Assembly (NCBI RefSeq): GCF_035920345.1
Contig: NZ_CP109149.1
Coordinates: forward strand, 2,542,001 to 2,606,000
Reading direction: 5' to 3'
Length of the DNA: 64,000 nt
Source: Nocardia vinacea
Lineage (GTDB): Bacteria; Actinomycetota; Actinomycetes; Mycobacteriales; Mycobacteriaceae
Positions within the stretch are counted from its first letter, which is position 1. The number at the start of each line of letters is the position of its first letter. The position numbers were made by a program, and so were the translations under genes. A model generated the notes under the pieces. The model ran no database searches, was not told the origin of the DNA, and saw only the letters and a list, made by a program, of their open reading frames with translations. Below are positions 9,072 through 17,638 of the stretch, piece by piece.

Positions 9072-10049
9072 CTATTCGACCAGCTTCTCGCTCTTCAGCC
9101 AGTCGTAGGCGACATCGGCGGGATCCTCGCCATCGATATCGACGCGGCCATTGAGGTCCTGCATCAGCTCGTCGGTGAGGTGTTCGGAAATCGTGCCCAG
9201 CAGGGTTCGTAACTGCGGGTAGCGGTCGAGGACGACGCCGCGCACGACCGCGGTACCGCTGTAGGGCAGGAAGAACTGCTTGTCGTCGTCGAGGACGACC
9301 AGATTCAGGTTCTTGACCCGACCGTCGGTGGTGTAGATCATGCCGAAGTTGCACGGCGCGCCCTTGGCCGTCGCCGTGTAGACGACACCGGCGTCCATGC
9401 GCGTGACATTGCCGGAAGGAACACCGTTCGGATCGTTGTAGGGGATCCCGTACTTCTGCAGCATCGGAATGAAACCGTCGGAGCGGCTGAAGAATTCGTC
9501 GTCGACGCAGAAGGTTCGATCGGGCACCGGGAGCGCGGCGACATCGGACAGCGACTTCACCTGCAGGCGTTCGGCATTCGGCGTCGATGCGCCGAATGCG
9601 TATGTGTCATTGAAATTGGCCGGCGGCAACCACTCCAGGTCGTGATCGCGCTTCTCGATGTCATGGACACGCTGCCACAGTTCCTTCGGGTCCGAGATCG
9701 TCTCGGTCTCGTTGTGGTAGTTGACCCAACCGGTGCCGGTGTATTCCCACAGCACATCGGCATCGCCGTTGAGCTGGGCCTGTCGAGACGATGCGGAACC
9801 CGGCGCTCCGGTCAGGTCCGTGACGTGAGCGCCCGCCGCGGCCAGGTAGGTCGCGGTAATCTTGCCGAGCAATACCCCCTCGGTGAAGCTCTTCGAGGTG
9901 ACGACCAGCTTCGCACCGTCCAGCGGCCGCTCGCCGCCGGGCAGCCGCGCGTCGTGGAATGTTCCGGACGAGCTCACCAGACCACATCCGGTGAGCATCG
10001 CCATTGTCGCGACCAGTGCCGAAACCAGTGTGACCAGTGGCGATCTCAT
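9072..10049 (-). CDS. proX: ABC transporter substrate-binding lipoprotein, glycine betaine/choline type (ProX/OpuAC)
   Basis: A 325-aa extracytoplasmic binding protein of the OpuAC/ProX family for quaternary amines such as glycine betaine, carnitine or choline. The lipoprotein signal is clear: a hydrophobic stretch ending in lipobox MLTGC (Cys at about residue 22). Family features are the N-terminal VVTSKSFTEGVLLGKI, the VLWEYTGTGW segment and PANFNDTYAFG. It is the last gene of a four-gene operon and its start codon overlaps the permease stop by 4 bp (ATGA). The exact substrate is not predictable. Confidence 0.92.
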   Translation of the reverse strand: MRSPLVTLVSALVATMAMLTGCGLVSSSGTFHDARLPGGERPLDGAKLVVTSKSFTEGVLLGKITATYLAAAGAHVTDLTGAPGSASSRQAQLNGDADVLWEYTGTGWVNYHNETETISDPKELWQRVHDIEKRDHDLEWLPPANFNDTYAFGASTPNAERLQVKSLSDVAALPVPDRTFCVDDEFFSRSDGFIPMLQKYGIPYNDPNGVPSGNVTRMDAGVVYTATAKGAPCNFGMIYTTDGRVKNLNLVVLDDDKQFFLPYSGTAVVRGVVLDRYPQLRTLLGTISEHLTDELMQDLNGRVDIDGEDPADVAYDWLKSEKLVE

Positions 10050-10783
10050 GACACACCTCGCGGTGTGGCGGCCAGTTCGACGAGTCTGCCGAGCCAGTCG
10101 ATGACCAACGCGAGCAGTCCGACGAGGATCGCGCCGGAGATGAGCAGCTTAGGCAGGAAGAGGGTGACGCCGGTGGTGATCAGCGTGCCGAGGCTGGTCG
10201 CGCCGATGAAGGTGCTCAATGTCGCGGTACCGACCAGGATGACCAGCGCGGTGCGGACACCGTTGAGGATCACCGGCACCGCGAGCGGGAGCTCGACCTG
10301 GAACAGTGTCCGCGTGCCCGAGAAGCCGATACCCCGCGAGGCCTCGATCGTGCGCTGATCCACCTGCCGCAGCCCGACGATCGTGTTCTGCAGGATAGGC
10401 AGGATCGCGTACACGACGAGACCGACTATCGCAGTGCGGAATCCGGTGCCCAACCAGAAGGTGAACAAGACGAGCAGACCGACCGCGGGCGCGGCCTGGC
10501 CGATATTGGCGATATTGACGACGATGGGCTCGAACCGATTCAGCGCCGGCCGGGTCAGCGCGATGCCCAGTGGAATCGCGAAAACGACCACGATCACCGT
10601 GGCGACGACGGTCAGCTTGATGTGAGCGAGGATCGTGGTCTGCAGATTGGCCCAGCCGAGGGACGCCCGCTCCGTCGCGGTGAAAGTCGTCGAGCGATAC
10701 CAGATGACGTATCCGATGGCGATGACACCGATGACGAGCGGTTCGAACCACACGTCGATCGGAATGCGGCGCAGACGATTCAT
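10046..10783 (-). CDS. proZ: ABC transporter permease, glycine betaine/choline type
   Basis: 245 aa with about six hydrophobic helices. The EAA-type loop that contacts the ATPase is visible as IEASRGIGFSGTRTLFQVELPLAVPVI. It is the second membrane subunit of the quaternary-amine importer. It overlaps the genes on both sides by 4 bp, which implies translational coupling. Which permease corresponds to ProW and which to ProZ is a convention, so the symbol is tentative. Confidence 0.9.
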   Translation of the reverse strand: MNRLRRIPIDVWFEPLVIGVIAIGYVIWYRSTTFTATERASLGWANLQTTILAHIKLTVVATVIVVVFAIPLGIALTRPALNRFEPIVVNIANIGQAAPAVGLLVLFTFWLGTGFRTAIVGLVVYAILPILQNTIVGLRQVDQRTIEASRGIGFSGTRTLFQVELPLAVPVILNGVRTALVILVGTATLSTFIGATSLGTLITTGVTLFLPKLLISGAILVGLLALVIDWLGRLVELAATPRGVS

Positions 10784-12051
10784 GACTGCCCGGCCGATCC
10801 GGGTTCGTCATCGGCGGCGACCACCGGGGTCGGCGCCGGGTCGGTGCCGTCGACGTATGTCTCGTACGACAGGTCCTCGCCATCAGTGTTCCCCTCGGCG
10901 AGTTTGGCCCGAATCACCTCCGTCACCGAGCTGATGCCGAGCGAGCCGACCACCGCGCCGCGGCCATCGGTGACGAGCGCGGCACCTTGGCTGGTCGCGA
11001 GCATGGCGTCGAGCGCGTCATTGAGGGTCGAGGATCGCGCGACGACAGGCAACCGCCGGTCCAGAAAGTCGGAGACCTCCGGTTTGGTCGCGACCTCCGT
11101 GAGCGAGGGCCACGACCGCGGCCGCCCCGCCTCGTCGACGACGACTATCCAGGTGTGTCCGGCGGCCTTCGCACGTTCGATCACCCCCTGCGCCGACTCC
11201 CCCACCCGAGCGGTGATCACCTTGTCGTACGCGACATCGCGCACCCGCGAGACGGTCAGATAGGCCAGTTTCGCGCCGGATCCGACGAATTCCTCCACGA
11301 ACGGTGTGGCCGGATCGGTGAGGATCTCTTCCGGGCGCGCGTACTGCTCGACGTGACCGCCTTCGGACAGGATGAGCACCTTGTCGCCGAGCTTGGTGGC
11401 CTCCTCGAAGTCGTGGGTGACGATCACGATGGTCTTACCGAGTTCGTGCTGGATCGCGATCAGACTGTCCTGCAGGCGAACCCGGGTAATCGGATCGACC
11501 GCGCCGAACGGCTCGTCCATGAGCAGCACCGGCGGGTCCGCGGCGAGCGCACGGGCGACGCCGACCCGCTGCTGCTGTCCGCCGGACATATCCTTGGGCA
11601 GCCGGTCGGCGAAGGTGCCCGGGTCGAGACCGACCAGATCGAGCAGATACTCGGTGCGCTCGGCGATCCGCTTCCTGTCCCATCCGAGCACCCGTGGGAT
11701 GGCGCCGACATTCTTGGCCACCGACCAGTGCGGGAACAGCCCGCCGGACTGGATGACATATCCGATCGACTGCCGCAACTTGTCCGGATCTTCCCTGGTG
11801 ACATCGCGGCCGCCGATGAAGATCCGGCCTTCCGTCGGCTCGATCAGCCGGTTGATCATCTTGAGTGTGGTCGTCTTGCCGCAGCCGGACGGGCCGACGA
11901 ACGCGACGATATCGCCCGCATCGATTTCCAGATCGAGCCGCTCGACCGCCGGTTTCTCCTGACTCTTGTAGCGCTTGACAACCGAATCCAGCTTGATGGA
12001 CGCACCGGTGACATTGCGCTCCGGTGCGGTCGGCGCGGGTTGGCTGGTCAT
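10780..12051 (-). CDS. proV: ABC transporter ATP-binding protein with CBS domains (ProV/OpuCA type)
   Basis: 423 aa. Walker A is GPSGCGKTTTLK (residue about 54), the signature is MSGGQQQRVGVARAL, Walker B is VLLMDEPFGAVD and the switch His is in VIVTHDFEEA. The C-terminal 130 residues hold two CBS repeats (RPSWPSLTEVA and VARSSTLNDALDAML regions), which in OpuA-type transporters sense ionic strength or nucleotides. This supports a role in osmotic regulation. The ATG at 12051 is supported by the 4-bp overlap with the upstream permease stop; longer frames to 12684 would overlap that gene entirely. Confidence 0.94.
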   Translation of the reverse strand: MTSQPAPTAPERNVTGASIKLDSVVKRYKSQEKPAVERLDLEIDAGDIVAFVGPSGCGKTTTLKMINRLIEPTEGRIFIGGRDVTREDPDKLRQSIGYVIQSGGLFPHWSVAKNVGAIPRVLGWDRKRIAERTEYLLDLVGLDPGTFADRLPKDMSGGQQQRVGVARALAADPPVLLMDEPFGAVDPITRVRLQDSLIAIQHELGKTIVIVTHDFEEATKLGDKVLILSEGGHVEQYARPEEILTDPATPFVEEFVGSGAKLAYLTVSRVRDVAYDKVITARVGESAQGVIERAKAAGHTWIVVVDEAGRPRSWPSLTEVATKPEVSDFLDRRLPVVARSSTLNDALDAMLATSQGAALVTDGRGAVVGSLGISSVTEVIRAKLAEGNTDGEDLSYETYVDGTDPAPTPVVAADDEPGSAGQS

Positions 12052-12692
12052 GACAGTCCCTTTGCGATCGTGAGGCGTCCGAGCAGGACGAGGAGCGCGT
12101 CGAACACCAACGCGATGAGGACGATGAGAATCGTGCCCGTCAGCGCCATTTCGAGCGCGTTCGCCCCGCCGAGCCGCGAAAGGCCGTTGAAGATCAGCGA
12201 TCCGAGGCCGGGTCCGAGAACATAGGCGACGATGGCGGCAACGCCGACGATCATCTGGGTGGACACCCTGATGCCGGTGAGGATTACCGGCCAGGCAATC
12301 GGCAATTCGACGGTCAGCAGAATGCGCCATCGCGAAAAGCCGATCCCGCGTGCGGATTCGACGACCGAGGCAGGCACCGACCGCAGGCCCACGATCGCAT
12401 TGCCGATCACCGGCAATGCCGCGAAGAACGCCAGCATGATGAACGACGGGACCACGCCGAGTCCGAACGGGACCAACAGCAGCGCCAACAGCGCGAGCGA
12501 AGGAATCGTCAGCGCGACCCGGCTCGAGGTCAGCGAAAGCGCGGACAACAGCGGAAGCCGATAGACCGCCACCGCGATGAGGACAGCGACGACAGTCCCC
12601 ACCAGCACCGTCTGAAACGCAAGGGAGGCATGCTGATACGTCAGGAACGCCAGAACCTCGCCCCGTCCTCGGATGTAGCTCCACAAATGCAC
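12048..12692 (-). CDS. proW: ABC transporter permease, glycine betaine/choline type
   Basis: About 214 aa from a GTG at 12692 with GGGA about 6 nt upstream; an ATG at 12764 would add 24 residues that look unlike the family. It has six hydrophobic segments and the EAA loop VVESARGIGFSRWRILLTVELPIAWPVI. It is the first gene of the operon permease-ATPase-permease-binding protein, so the promoter should lie at about 12700-12840. It pairs with the second permease to form the channel. Confidence 0.88.
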   Translation of the reverse strand: MHLWSYIRGRGEVLAFLTYQHASLAFQTVLVGTVVAVLIAVAVYRLPLLSALSLTSSRVALTIPSLALLALLLVPFGLGVVPSFIMLAFFAALPVIGNAIVGLRSVPASVVESARGIGFSRWRILLTVELPIAWPVILTGIRVSTQMIVGVAAIVAYVLGPGLGSLIFNGLSRLGGANALEMALTGTILIVLIALVFDALLVLLGRLTIAKGLS

Positions 12693-12843
12693 GGAATTCC
12701 CATCGTCAGCCGAAGACCGATCGCTACCTGTCTGCGCGCAGTAACCAGACGCACGAATTGTCAAAGACTAAACGAAACTGCCGCTCGGTGCCGGACGGCA
12801 CGCGGCGGCGAATGGCTCACGGTATTGGTGGGCTGACAGACGC

Positions 12844-12889
12844 GAGTCCCTGTGTGCCGCCGCTGTTCGGTAGCGGCACACAGGGACTC
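12844..12889 (-). terminator. Perfect 17-bp hairpin terminator
   Basis: GAGTCCCTGTGTGCCGC at 12844-12860 is perfectly inverted at 12873-12889 around a 12-nt loop. It lies 20 bp past the stop codon of the glycine-zipper protein gene and upstream of the transporter operon, so it insulates the two. Confidence 0.85.
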
Positions 12890-12909
12890 GAAGTGCTTCT
12901 GATCCGGAA

Positions 12910-13455
12910 TCAGGGGGTGGAGTAGCCGATCAGGGCGCCGATGCCCGCGCCGAGCGGGACGGTGACGAGTGCACCGACACCACCGAGGAAGAAGCCGATC
13001 ACCGCGCCGATCCCGGCGCCGATGAGCGCGCCGATCCCGGCGTTGTACTGCTTGCGGGCGATCGTGTCCGAGGCCTCATCGATTGCCTGCGCGGTCCGCG
13101 TGGTGTCGGATTGCGCTGTGAGGGTGAGGGTTCGGCCGTCATTGGCGATCTCCGGTGTCAGGGCGACGGTCCCGGCCGCGGTCTGCAGCCCCAGCGGAAT
13201 CGAGGTCACCGCATTGCCCGCGACGTCGGTGAGGGTGATCGAAAGAGCATCGGCGGCCACGGTGAACCGTCCGGTCTCGACGGTGGTGCTGACTCCTCGG
13301 CGGTCTGCGGTCGGTGCGGTGACGAAGTTGATGCCGTGATCGGTCGCCTGCACGGTGGTGTCGGATGCTACCGGCTGGGCCTGCACGGCGCCTGCGGTAA
13401 TGCCGGTCGCACCGATCGCGAGCAAGGCGGTGGCGGCGAACTTGGTGGCACTCAT
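12910..13455 (-). CDS. Secreted protein with C-terminal glycine-zipper membrane segment
   Basis: 181 aa. A signal peptide (SATKFAATALLAIGATGITAGAVQA-Q) is followed by a beta-rich domain of about 90 residues, then a Gly/Ala-rich C-terminus with repeated GAGIGA(L/V)IG units typical of glycine-zipper helices. The architecture resembles small secreted actinobacterial proteins of unknown function often found in Nocardia. The start at 13455 has GGGGAAA upstream. It is probably exported and inserted in, or lying against, an envelope membrane. A strong terminator follows. No function is claimed. Confidence 0.8.
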   Translation of the reverse strand: MSATKFAATALLAIGATGITAGAVQAQPVASDTTVQATDHGINFVTAPTADRRGVSTTVETGRFTVAADALSITLTDVAGNAVTSIPLGLQTAAGTVALTPEIANDGRTLTLTAQSDTTRTAQAIDEASDTIARKQYNAGIGALIGAGIGAVIGFFLGGVGALVTVPLGAGIGALIGYSTP

Positions 13456-13689
13456 GGTTTTCCCCACATTTCATCGGCTGTCGCGCGCCGACACGTGCCT
13501 GAAAGCCCGTGCCGGGCCACGTGATTCAGTCGACCACATCTGTGATCGAAAGGTAATAGTACCGTCCGGGGGCAACCCCTGCGGGCCGCAATCCGGGCTG
13601 CGACTCGGACAGACTGCGTGCCGATCATGTTGCCGCCCAACATCTCCGGCAGAGCGACGGGTCAGCCGATGGTGCGGGTTTGCAGGTCA

Positions 13690-14085
13690 CTACCGATTAC
13701 GACGTCGGCGCGGTAGCCGTTTTCTGCCCAGGTTGCGACGGTCACGCAGTATGAACCAGGTCACCAAGGCTGCGATCGCGGCGGTCACCGCGGCCGCGAC
13801 GGGCACCGGGCGACTGCGCGTCACGGCGGCGAACTGGACGGCGCGGTCTTGCGTTGCGGCGCTGGCTTTCTCACGCTTCTCCCGCACGGTTTCCGCCGCA
13901 TAATGCACCTTCGCGCGGGCGTTGTCCACGGTCTGATGCAGTTCTGCCTCGGCTCTGCCCTTCACATCGAGCTTGCCGGTCAGTTCCGCCATGGTCTGTC
14001 CCAGCTCTTGTCTGGCCAGGTCGCGGTCGGCGCGCAGCAGTTCCGCCTCGGGCGATCCGACTGAAGGGGTGCTCTCATCACTCAT
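13690..14085 (-). CDS. DUF3618 family protein
   Basis: 131 aa. The N-terminal half fits DUF3618 (EAELLRADRDLARQELGQTMAELTGKLDVKGRAEAEL), a helical segment with conserved R-x-x-L-x-x-T. A single transmembrane helix (VPVAAAVTAAIAALVTWFIL) lies near the C-terminus, followed by a basic tail. GGAGGAT sits 6 nt upstream of the ATG at 14085, just inside the end of the upstream holin-like gene. The pair DUF1469/holin plus DUF3618 is a recurring envelope-stress-associated neighbourhood in actinobacteria. Molecular role unknown. Confidence 0.85.
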   Translation of the reverse strand: MSDESTPSVGSPEAELLRADRDLARQELGQTMAELTGKLDVKGRAEAELHQTVDNARAKVHYAAETVREKREKASAATQDRAVQFAAVTRSRPVPVAAAVTAAIAALVTWFILRDRRNLGRKRLPRRRRNR

Positions 14086-14087
14086 CG

Positions 14088-14510
14088 CTATCCTCCGCTC
14101 TTGATCGCATGGATGTCTTGCTGTAAGCCGGTGATCGCCTCCTGCGGAATCGGCGGGACCGCCTTTTGCAGGTCCTTCTTGCCGATGACGGCCAAGGCGG
14201 CGCCGACGAGGAGCAGTATCGCCCCGACGATCAGCGCGGCAGACCAGCCTGACAGCGGACCCGCGAGGGCGATGATCACCGCCGCGATGACGGCGGCGCC
14301 GCCGTAGCATGCCGCGAGCGCCCCGGCACCGGTCACAACCGCGCCGCGCCCCAGCCGTTTGCCTTTGCTTTGCACTTCGAGTTCGGCGAGCTTGATCTCG
14401 TCCCGGATCAGGCGGGCCATTTGCTCGGTCGCATCGTTGACGAGCGCGGTAACCGACCGTGTCTCCGTGGGCGACGTCTCGATATACGACCCGGTGGGTG
14501 TTTCGGTCAT
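14088..14510 (-). CDS. Phage-holin superfamily / DUF1469 membrane protein
   Basis: 140 aa. The N-terminal helix (LVNDATEQMARLIRDEIKLAELEVQSKGKR) and two central transmembrane helices (ALAACYGGAAVIAAVIIAL and ALIVGAILLLVGAALAVIG) are the DUF1469/actinobacterial holin-X pattern. Despite the family name these chromosomal proteins are not known lysis factors. It sits directly upstream of the DUF3618 gene with a 2-bp gap, so the two are co-transcribed. Confidence 0.88.
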   Translation of the reverse strand: MTETPTGSYIETSPTETRSVTALVNDATEQMARLIRDEIKLAELEVQSKGKRLGRGAVVTGAGALAACYGGAAVIAAVIIALAGPLSGWSAALIVGAILLLVGAALAVIGKKDLQKAVPPIPQEAITGLQQDIHAIKSGG

Positions 14511-14619
14511 GGCGATTCCTAGTTATTCGGGGAACAGCTCCAGATATGTCCGAGTTGGCCCGCTTTGCGACTTTCAAACCCACGAGGGCCAGATCGTCCA
14601 AGTGGTGAGGCCACGATGC

Positions 14620-14800
14620 CCGACGCGGGCACCATAATGGTTCCACCGCGAACGCGGATCCGTGCCGGTATCGGCTCGCCGCAGAGCACGGCACCAGATC
14701 GCCCGGCGAGGTGGTCGGCGGCTATCACGGCCCGGACGTTTCGGCAGCTCGCACAGCCACCATACGCCGAAATCGCTTCCCACCCTTGGGATTACCGTCA
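14620..14800 (+). pseudogene. Decayed copy of the ThiF N-terminal (PqqD-like) region
   Basis: One frame reads HGTRSPGEVVGG, close to DGTRSPDEIVDV in the PqqD-like N-terminus of the ThiF gene at 15170. The similarity also holds at DNA level: GGCACCAG-TCGCCCG-CGAG-T-GTCG-CG aligns with only scattered changes. There is no start codon with a ribosome site, and the frame degenerates on both sides. I read it as a remnant of a tandem duplication of the cassette. An alternative is chance similarity over about 33 nt. Confidence 0.4.
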
Positions 14801-14887
14801 TTGACAGCCACGCACCGAGCGGCGAACCATCGAATCGTCAGTCACCCCTCTCGGGTGTGCACGTATCCGATGATACGGAGTGTGGTC

Positions 14888-14995
14888 ATGGCGAAAGCAG
14901 TCGACAAGACCCCGTTCGTCCGGCGGTCGACCGGTCCGCTGCTATCACGATCCGTCTGCTCGACACGAAGGAAGCCACGAGCAGCAGTTCGATGA
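14888..14995 (+). pseudogene. Frameshifted copy of the short RiPP-like precursor
   Basis: An ATG at 14888 has GGAG about 7 nt upstream and starts MAKAVDKTPFVRR, but this frame then gives unrelated residues and stops at 14993-14995. In the +1 frame the same DNA encodes AAITIRLLDTKEATSSSS, which aligns with AAIVIRPLDKKETTSDGS of the intact precursor at 15041. A single-base indel near 14925-14935 explains both observations. So this is either a broken duplicate precursor or the site of a sequencing error. Confidence 0.55.
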
Positions 14996-15040
14996 GCGGT
15001 GACCAACTCCGTCATCCGGTTTTCGATGGAAGGATTTCCG

Positions 15041-15163
15041 ATGAAGAACGAGCGCCAGAAGGCACCTGCTGAATCCACGGCCGAGAAGCGCGCGGCCATT
15101 GTGATCCGGCCGCTGGACAAGAAGGAGACCACCAGCGACGGCAGTGGCAGTGGCGCCACCTAA
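15041..15163 (+). CDS. Short precursor peptide candidate of a RiPP-like cassette
   Basis: 40 codons with a strong ribosome site (GGAAGGA, 6 nt spacing). The peptide has a Lys/Glu-rich N-terminal part (MKNERQKAPAESTAEK), a conserved middle (AAIVIRPLDKKETT) and a Ser/Gly tail ending GSGSGAT. It ends 6 bp before the ThiF-like gene. The frameshifted copy at 14888 conserves AAI-I-R-LD-KE-T-S, so this segment is under selection. Its small size, position directly upstream of a PqqD-ThiF enzyme and a PqqD-M50 protease, and duplication fit a ribosomally made, modified peptide. No toxin, pheromone or antibiotic activity can be inferred. Confidence 0.65.
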   Translation: MKNERQKAPAESTAEKRAAIVIRPLDKKETTSDGSGSGAT

Positions 15164-15169
15164 TAGTCG

Positions 15170-16291
15170 ATGTTCCTGATGCGCGCTGAACAGATGCTGC
15201 GGCCACGGATGAAACCGGAACACGGTCGGTACGTCACGATCGACGGCAATATCAGGATCGGTGCCACGGTCCACGGCCTCGGAGTGGAAATCGAAGATCC
15301 GGATGGCTGGGTGCGGGTTCTGATCGGCGCACTGGATGGCACCAGGTCGCCCGACGAGATAGTCGACGTGGTGCTGTCCGCTTATCCGGGAGTGCCCGCG
15401 GCCGACGCTATGCAACAGTTGTCGGACGCGGGCTTCCTGGAGGATGCCGATGCTCCGATGCCGGTGGAATTGTCGGAGCGGGAGCTGGAGCGCTATTCGC
15501 GCGGTGTGGCGTTCTTTCGGTGGATCGACCGGACGGCTCGGGTCAGCGCTTGGGACGTGCAAGTTCGACTGCGCCGAGCCCGCGTTCTGCTGATCGGTGT
15601 CGGTGGTGTCGGCGGGCTCGTCGCGCAGGGCCTGGTCGCCTCCGGTGTCGGGCAGCTACATTGCGTCGACGCCGACGTGGTCGAGCTTTCCAACCTCAAT
15701 CGCCAGATCCTGTTCCGGGAGAACGATATCGGCAGATCAAAGGTCGAGGCCGCGGTCCAGCAGTTGCGCGCGCTCAACTCCGATGTGCGGGTCACGGGCG
15801 AACAGCGGCGGATAACAGAGCAGTCCGACCTGGCTGAACTGCTCGAACCCGGATACGACCTACTCGCCCTGTGCGCTGACCAGCCGCGCACGATCCGCCG
15901 ATGGGCCAACCGGGCGTGCCTGGCCGCTGGCGTGCCCTGGGTGGTCGGCGGCTACCACGGCCCGACCGCATCTGGCAGCCTGCACGGCCCCGGGCAGAGT
16001 GCCTGCTGGGAATGCCTGCACGATCACCAAGCCGAACAGGCAGATATGCGGCTGCCTCCTGAGACGACGCTGGAAAGCCTTGCGCCACAACTGCCCTGGC
16101 ATCCGGTCAACATCGTATCGGCGACCCTCACCGGCACGCTCCTCACGCATTTCGCGCTTGCCACGCTGACCGGTGCCCCATCGATCGAACCAGGGTTCCG
16201 CTATGATGTGAATCTGGTGAGTCTGGACGCGTCCGTGCCCGACCGCATCACCTCTCGGCCGGACTGCCCGGCCTGCGGCAGCCCGCCGTGA
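15170..16291 (+). CDS. E1/ThiF-like adenylating enzyme with N-terminal PqqD-like domain
   Basis: 373 aa. Residues 1-90 resemble a PqqD/RRE-type leader-peptide-binding domain (YVTIDGNIRIGATVHG, then DGTRSPDEIVDVVLSAYPG, then LSDAGFLED). The rest is a ThiF/MoeB/UBA E1 domain: nucleotide loop GVGGVGGLVAQGL (from residue about 143), D-ADVVELSNLNRQ with the conserved Arg, and a zinc site from CWEC (about 278) and CPAC near the C-terminus. E1-like enzymes adenylate a peptide C-terminus; in RiPP pathways they modify a precursor. The stop overlaps the GTG of the M50 gene by 4 bp, and the precursor gene lies 6 bp upstream. There is no clear ribosome site, so coupling to precursor translation is likely. 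Confidence 0.88.
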   Translation: MFLMRAEQMLRPRMKPEHGRYVTIDGNIRIGATVHGLGVEIEDPDGWVRVLIGALDGTRSPDEIVDVVLSAYPGVPAADAMQQLSDAGFLEDADAPMPVELSERELERYSRGVAFFRWIDRTARVSAWDVQVRLRRARVLLIGVGGVGGLVAQGLVASGVGQLHCVDADVVELSNLNRQILFRENDIGRSKVEAAVQQLRALNSDVRVTGEQRRITEQSDLAELLEPGYDLLALCADQPRTIRRWANRACLAAGVPWVVGGYHGPTASGSLHGPGQSACWECLHDHQAEQADMRLPPETTLESLAPQLPWHPVNIVSATLTGTLLTHFALATLTGAPSIEPGFRYDVNLVSLDASVPDRITSRPDCPACGSPP

Positions 16292-17511
16292 CCGACGCAC
16301 ACACGGCTGTCACCCCGCGACCCGATAGTCGAATCAGACTGCACGACTTCGCGACTCGTCCCGATCGCGACGAGTGGATCGTCGGCCGGTTCGAGACTCG
16401 ACAGTTCGTCGCCCTCCCGCAGGAGGGGGTGACCGCACTGGAACTGCTGCGAGCCGGTCAAACCATCGAACAGGCAGCCGAACGGCTGGCCGACGCCGAG
16501 GGACGCGAGTTCGATGTGCTGTCCTTCGTCGAGGCGCTGATAGAGCTGGAGTTCGTGGCCGAGGTCGACGGGCGGCCGGTTCCGTGCGCCCCGCCGCGAC
16601 CGGCATCGTTTCCGTGGATACGCCCCGAGCATGCGCGGTTCGCGCTGAGCCCGGTCTTTCCAGCGCTGTTCGCCTGTCTCATGATTGCCGCAGTCGCGAC
16701 ACTCGTCGAACGGCCCGACCTGCTGCCGAGCTTCCATAACCTGCTCTGGAGTCCCGCAGGCAGCGTCGTGCTCGCGCTCAGCGTCACAGCGGGCTGGTCG
16801 CTGGTATTCGTCCACGAGCTGGCACATTTCGTCGTCGCGCGGGCGACCAGCGTGCACGCCCGCATCCAGCTGGGTACGCGCCTGCAGTTCCTGGTGGCCG
16901 AAACCGATATCAGCGGAATCGAACTCGCACCACGGCGGCATCGGCTCACCGCCTATCTGGCCGGTATGTCGACAAACTTCTCGGCCGCGGCCGTGGCCGT
17001 GATATTCGCCGCTGCGACCGCCCCGACCACGACGCCGCACCGGATTCTGGCCGCGATCATCGTGATCGCATTGCTGCCCTTGCCGTTTCAGTTCATGGTG
17101 TTCATGCGCACGGACATCTATTTCGTACTGCAGGACCTCACCTCATGCCGCGACCTGTACGGCGACGGCCTCGCATATGCGCGCTATCTCGGAAACCGGC
17201 TGCGACGTACCATCTTTCGCCGATCCGGCGCGGCAGAAGATCCCAGCCTGCACCTGCCATCGCACGAACGCCGCGCGGTACGCGTCTACAGCGTCGTCCT
17301 CGTCCTCGGAACCGTGCTGTGCCTGACCGCGATGGTGACCTTCACCCTCCCCGCCGATCTCACCTTGATCTACCGCGCCATCGACAGACTGGGACCGAGC
17401 CATCCGGTAGCGACCAACCTCGACAGCGCGGTCGTGCTACTCATCCTCGGCACCCTCCACGCCGTATGGGGCGTGACCTGGTGGCGACGGCAGCGTGCGA
17501 AGCGGCGGTAG
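16288..17511 (+). CDS. M50 (site-2-protease-type) membrane metalloprotease with N-terminal PqqD-like domain
   Basis: 407 aa starting at GTG 16288 (GTGA overlap with ThiF). Residues 1-90 form a second PqqD-like region (VALPQEGVTALELLRAGQ, then FVEALIELEFV). The membrane part has the zinc motif VHELAH (His176, Glu177, His180), several transmembrane helices, and MRTDIYFVL, whose Asp is a plausible third ligand. The layout matches 'putative peptide zinc metalloprotease' proteins such as YydH found in RiPP gene clusters, where they may process or export the modified peptide. No separate ABC transporter lies in this cassette. Confidence 0.88.
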   Translation: MTDAHTAVTPRPDSRIRLHDFATRPDRDEWIVGRFETRQFVALPQEGVTALELLRAGQTIEQAAERLADAEGREFDVLSFVEALIELEFVAEVDGRPVPCAPPRPASFPWIRPEHARFALSPVFPALFACLMIAAVATLVERPDLLPSFHNLLWSPAGSVVLALSVTAGWSLVFVHELAHFVVARATSVHARIQLGTRLQFLVAETDISGIELAPRRHRLTAYLAGMSTNFSAAAVAVIFAAATAPTTTPHRILAAIIVIALLPLPFQFMVFMRTDIYFVLQDLTSCRDLYGDGLAYARYLGNRLRRTIFRRSGAAEDPSLHLPSHERRAVRVYSVVLVLGTVLCLTAMVTFTLPADLTLIYRAIDRLGPSHPVATNLDSAVVLLILGTLHAVWGVTWWRRQRAKRR

Positions 17512-17638
17512 GACGCGCCCCCCGGCCGTCGTCGCGCGCCAGAGTCCGGCTCCCGAGCGCATCACCGAGGGCCATTAGCGATCCAGGAACGGCGAACCTG
17601 TCATCCAGGGGCACACACCCGCCTGAACTTCAGCAGAT

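Noticed and set aside
10987..12225. 412-codon open frame antisense to the ProV-type ATPase
   Set aside because: Composition is Arg/Asp-rich and motif-free; the opposite strand has all ABC ATPase motifs.
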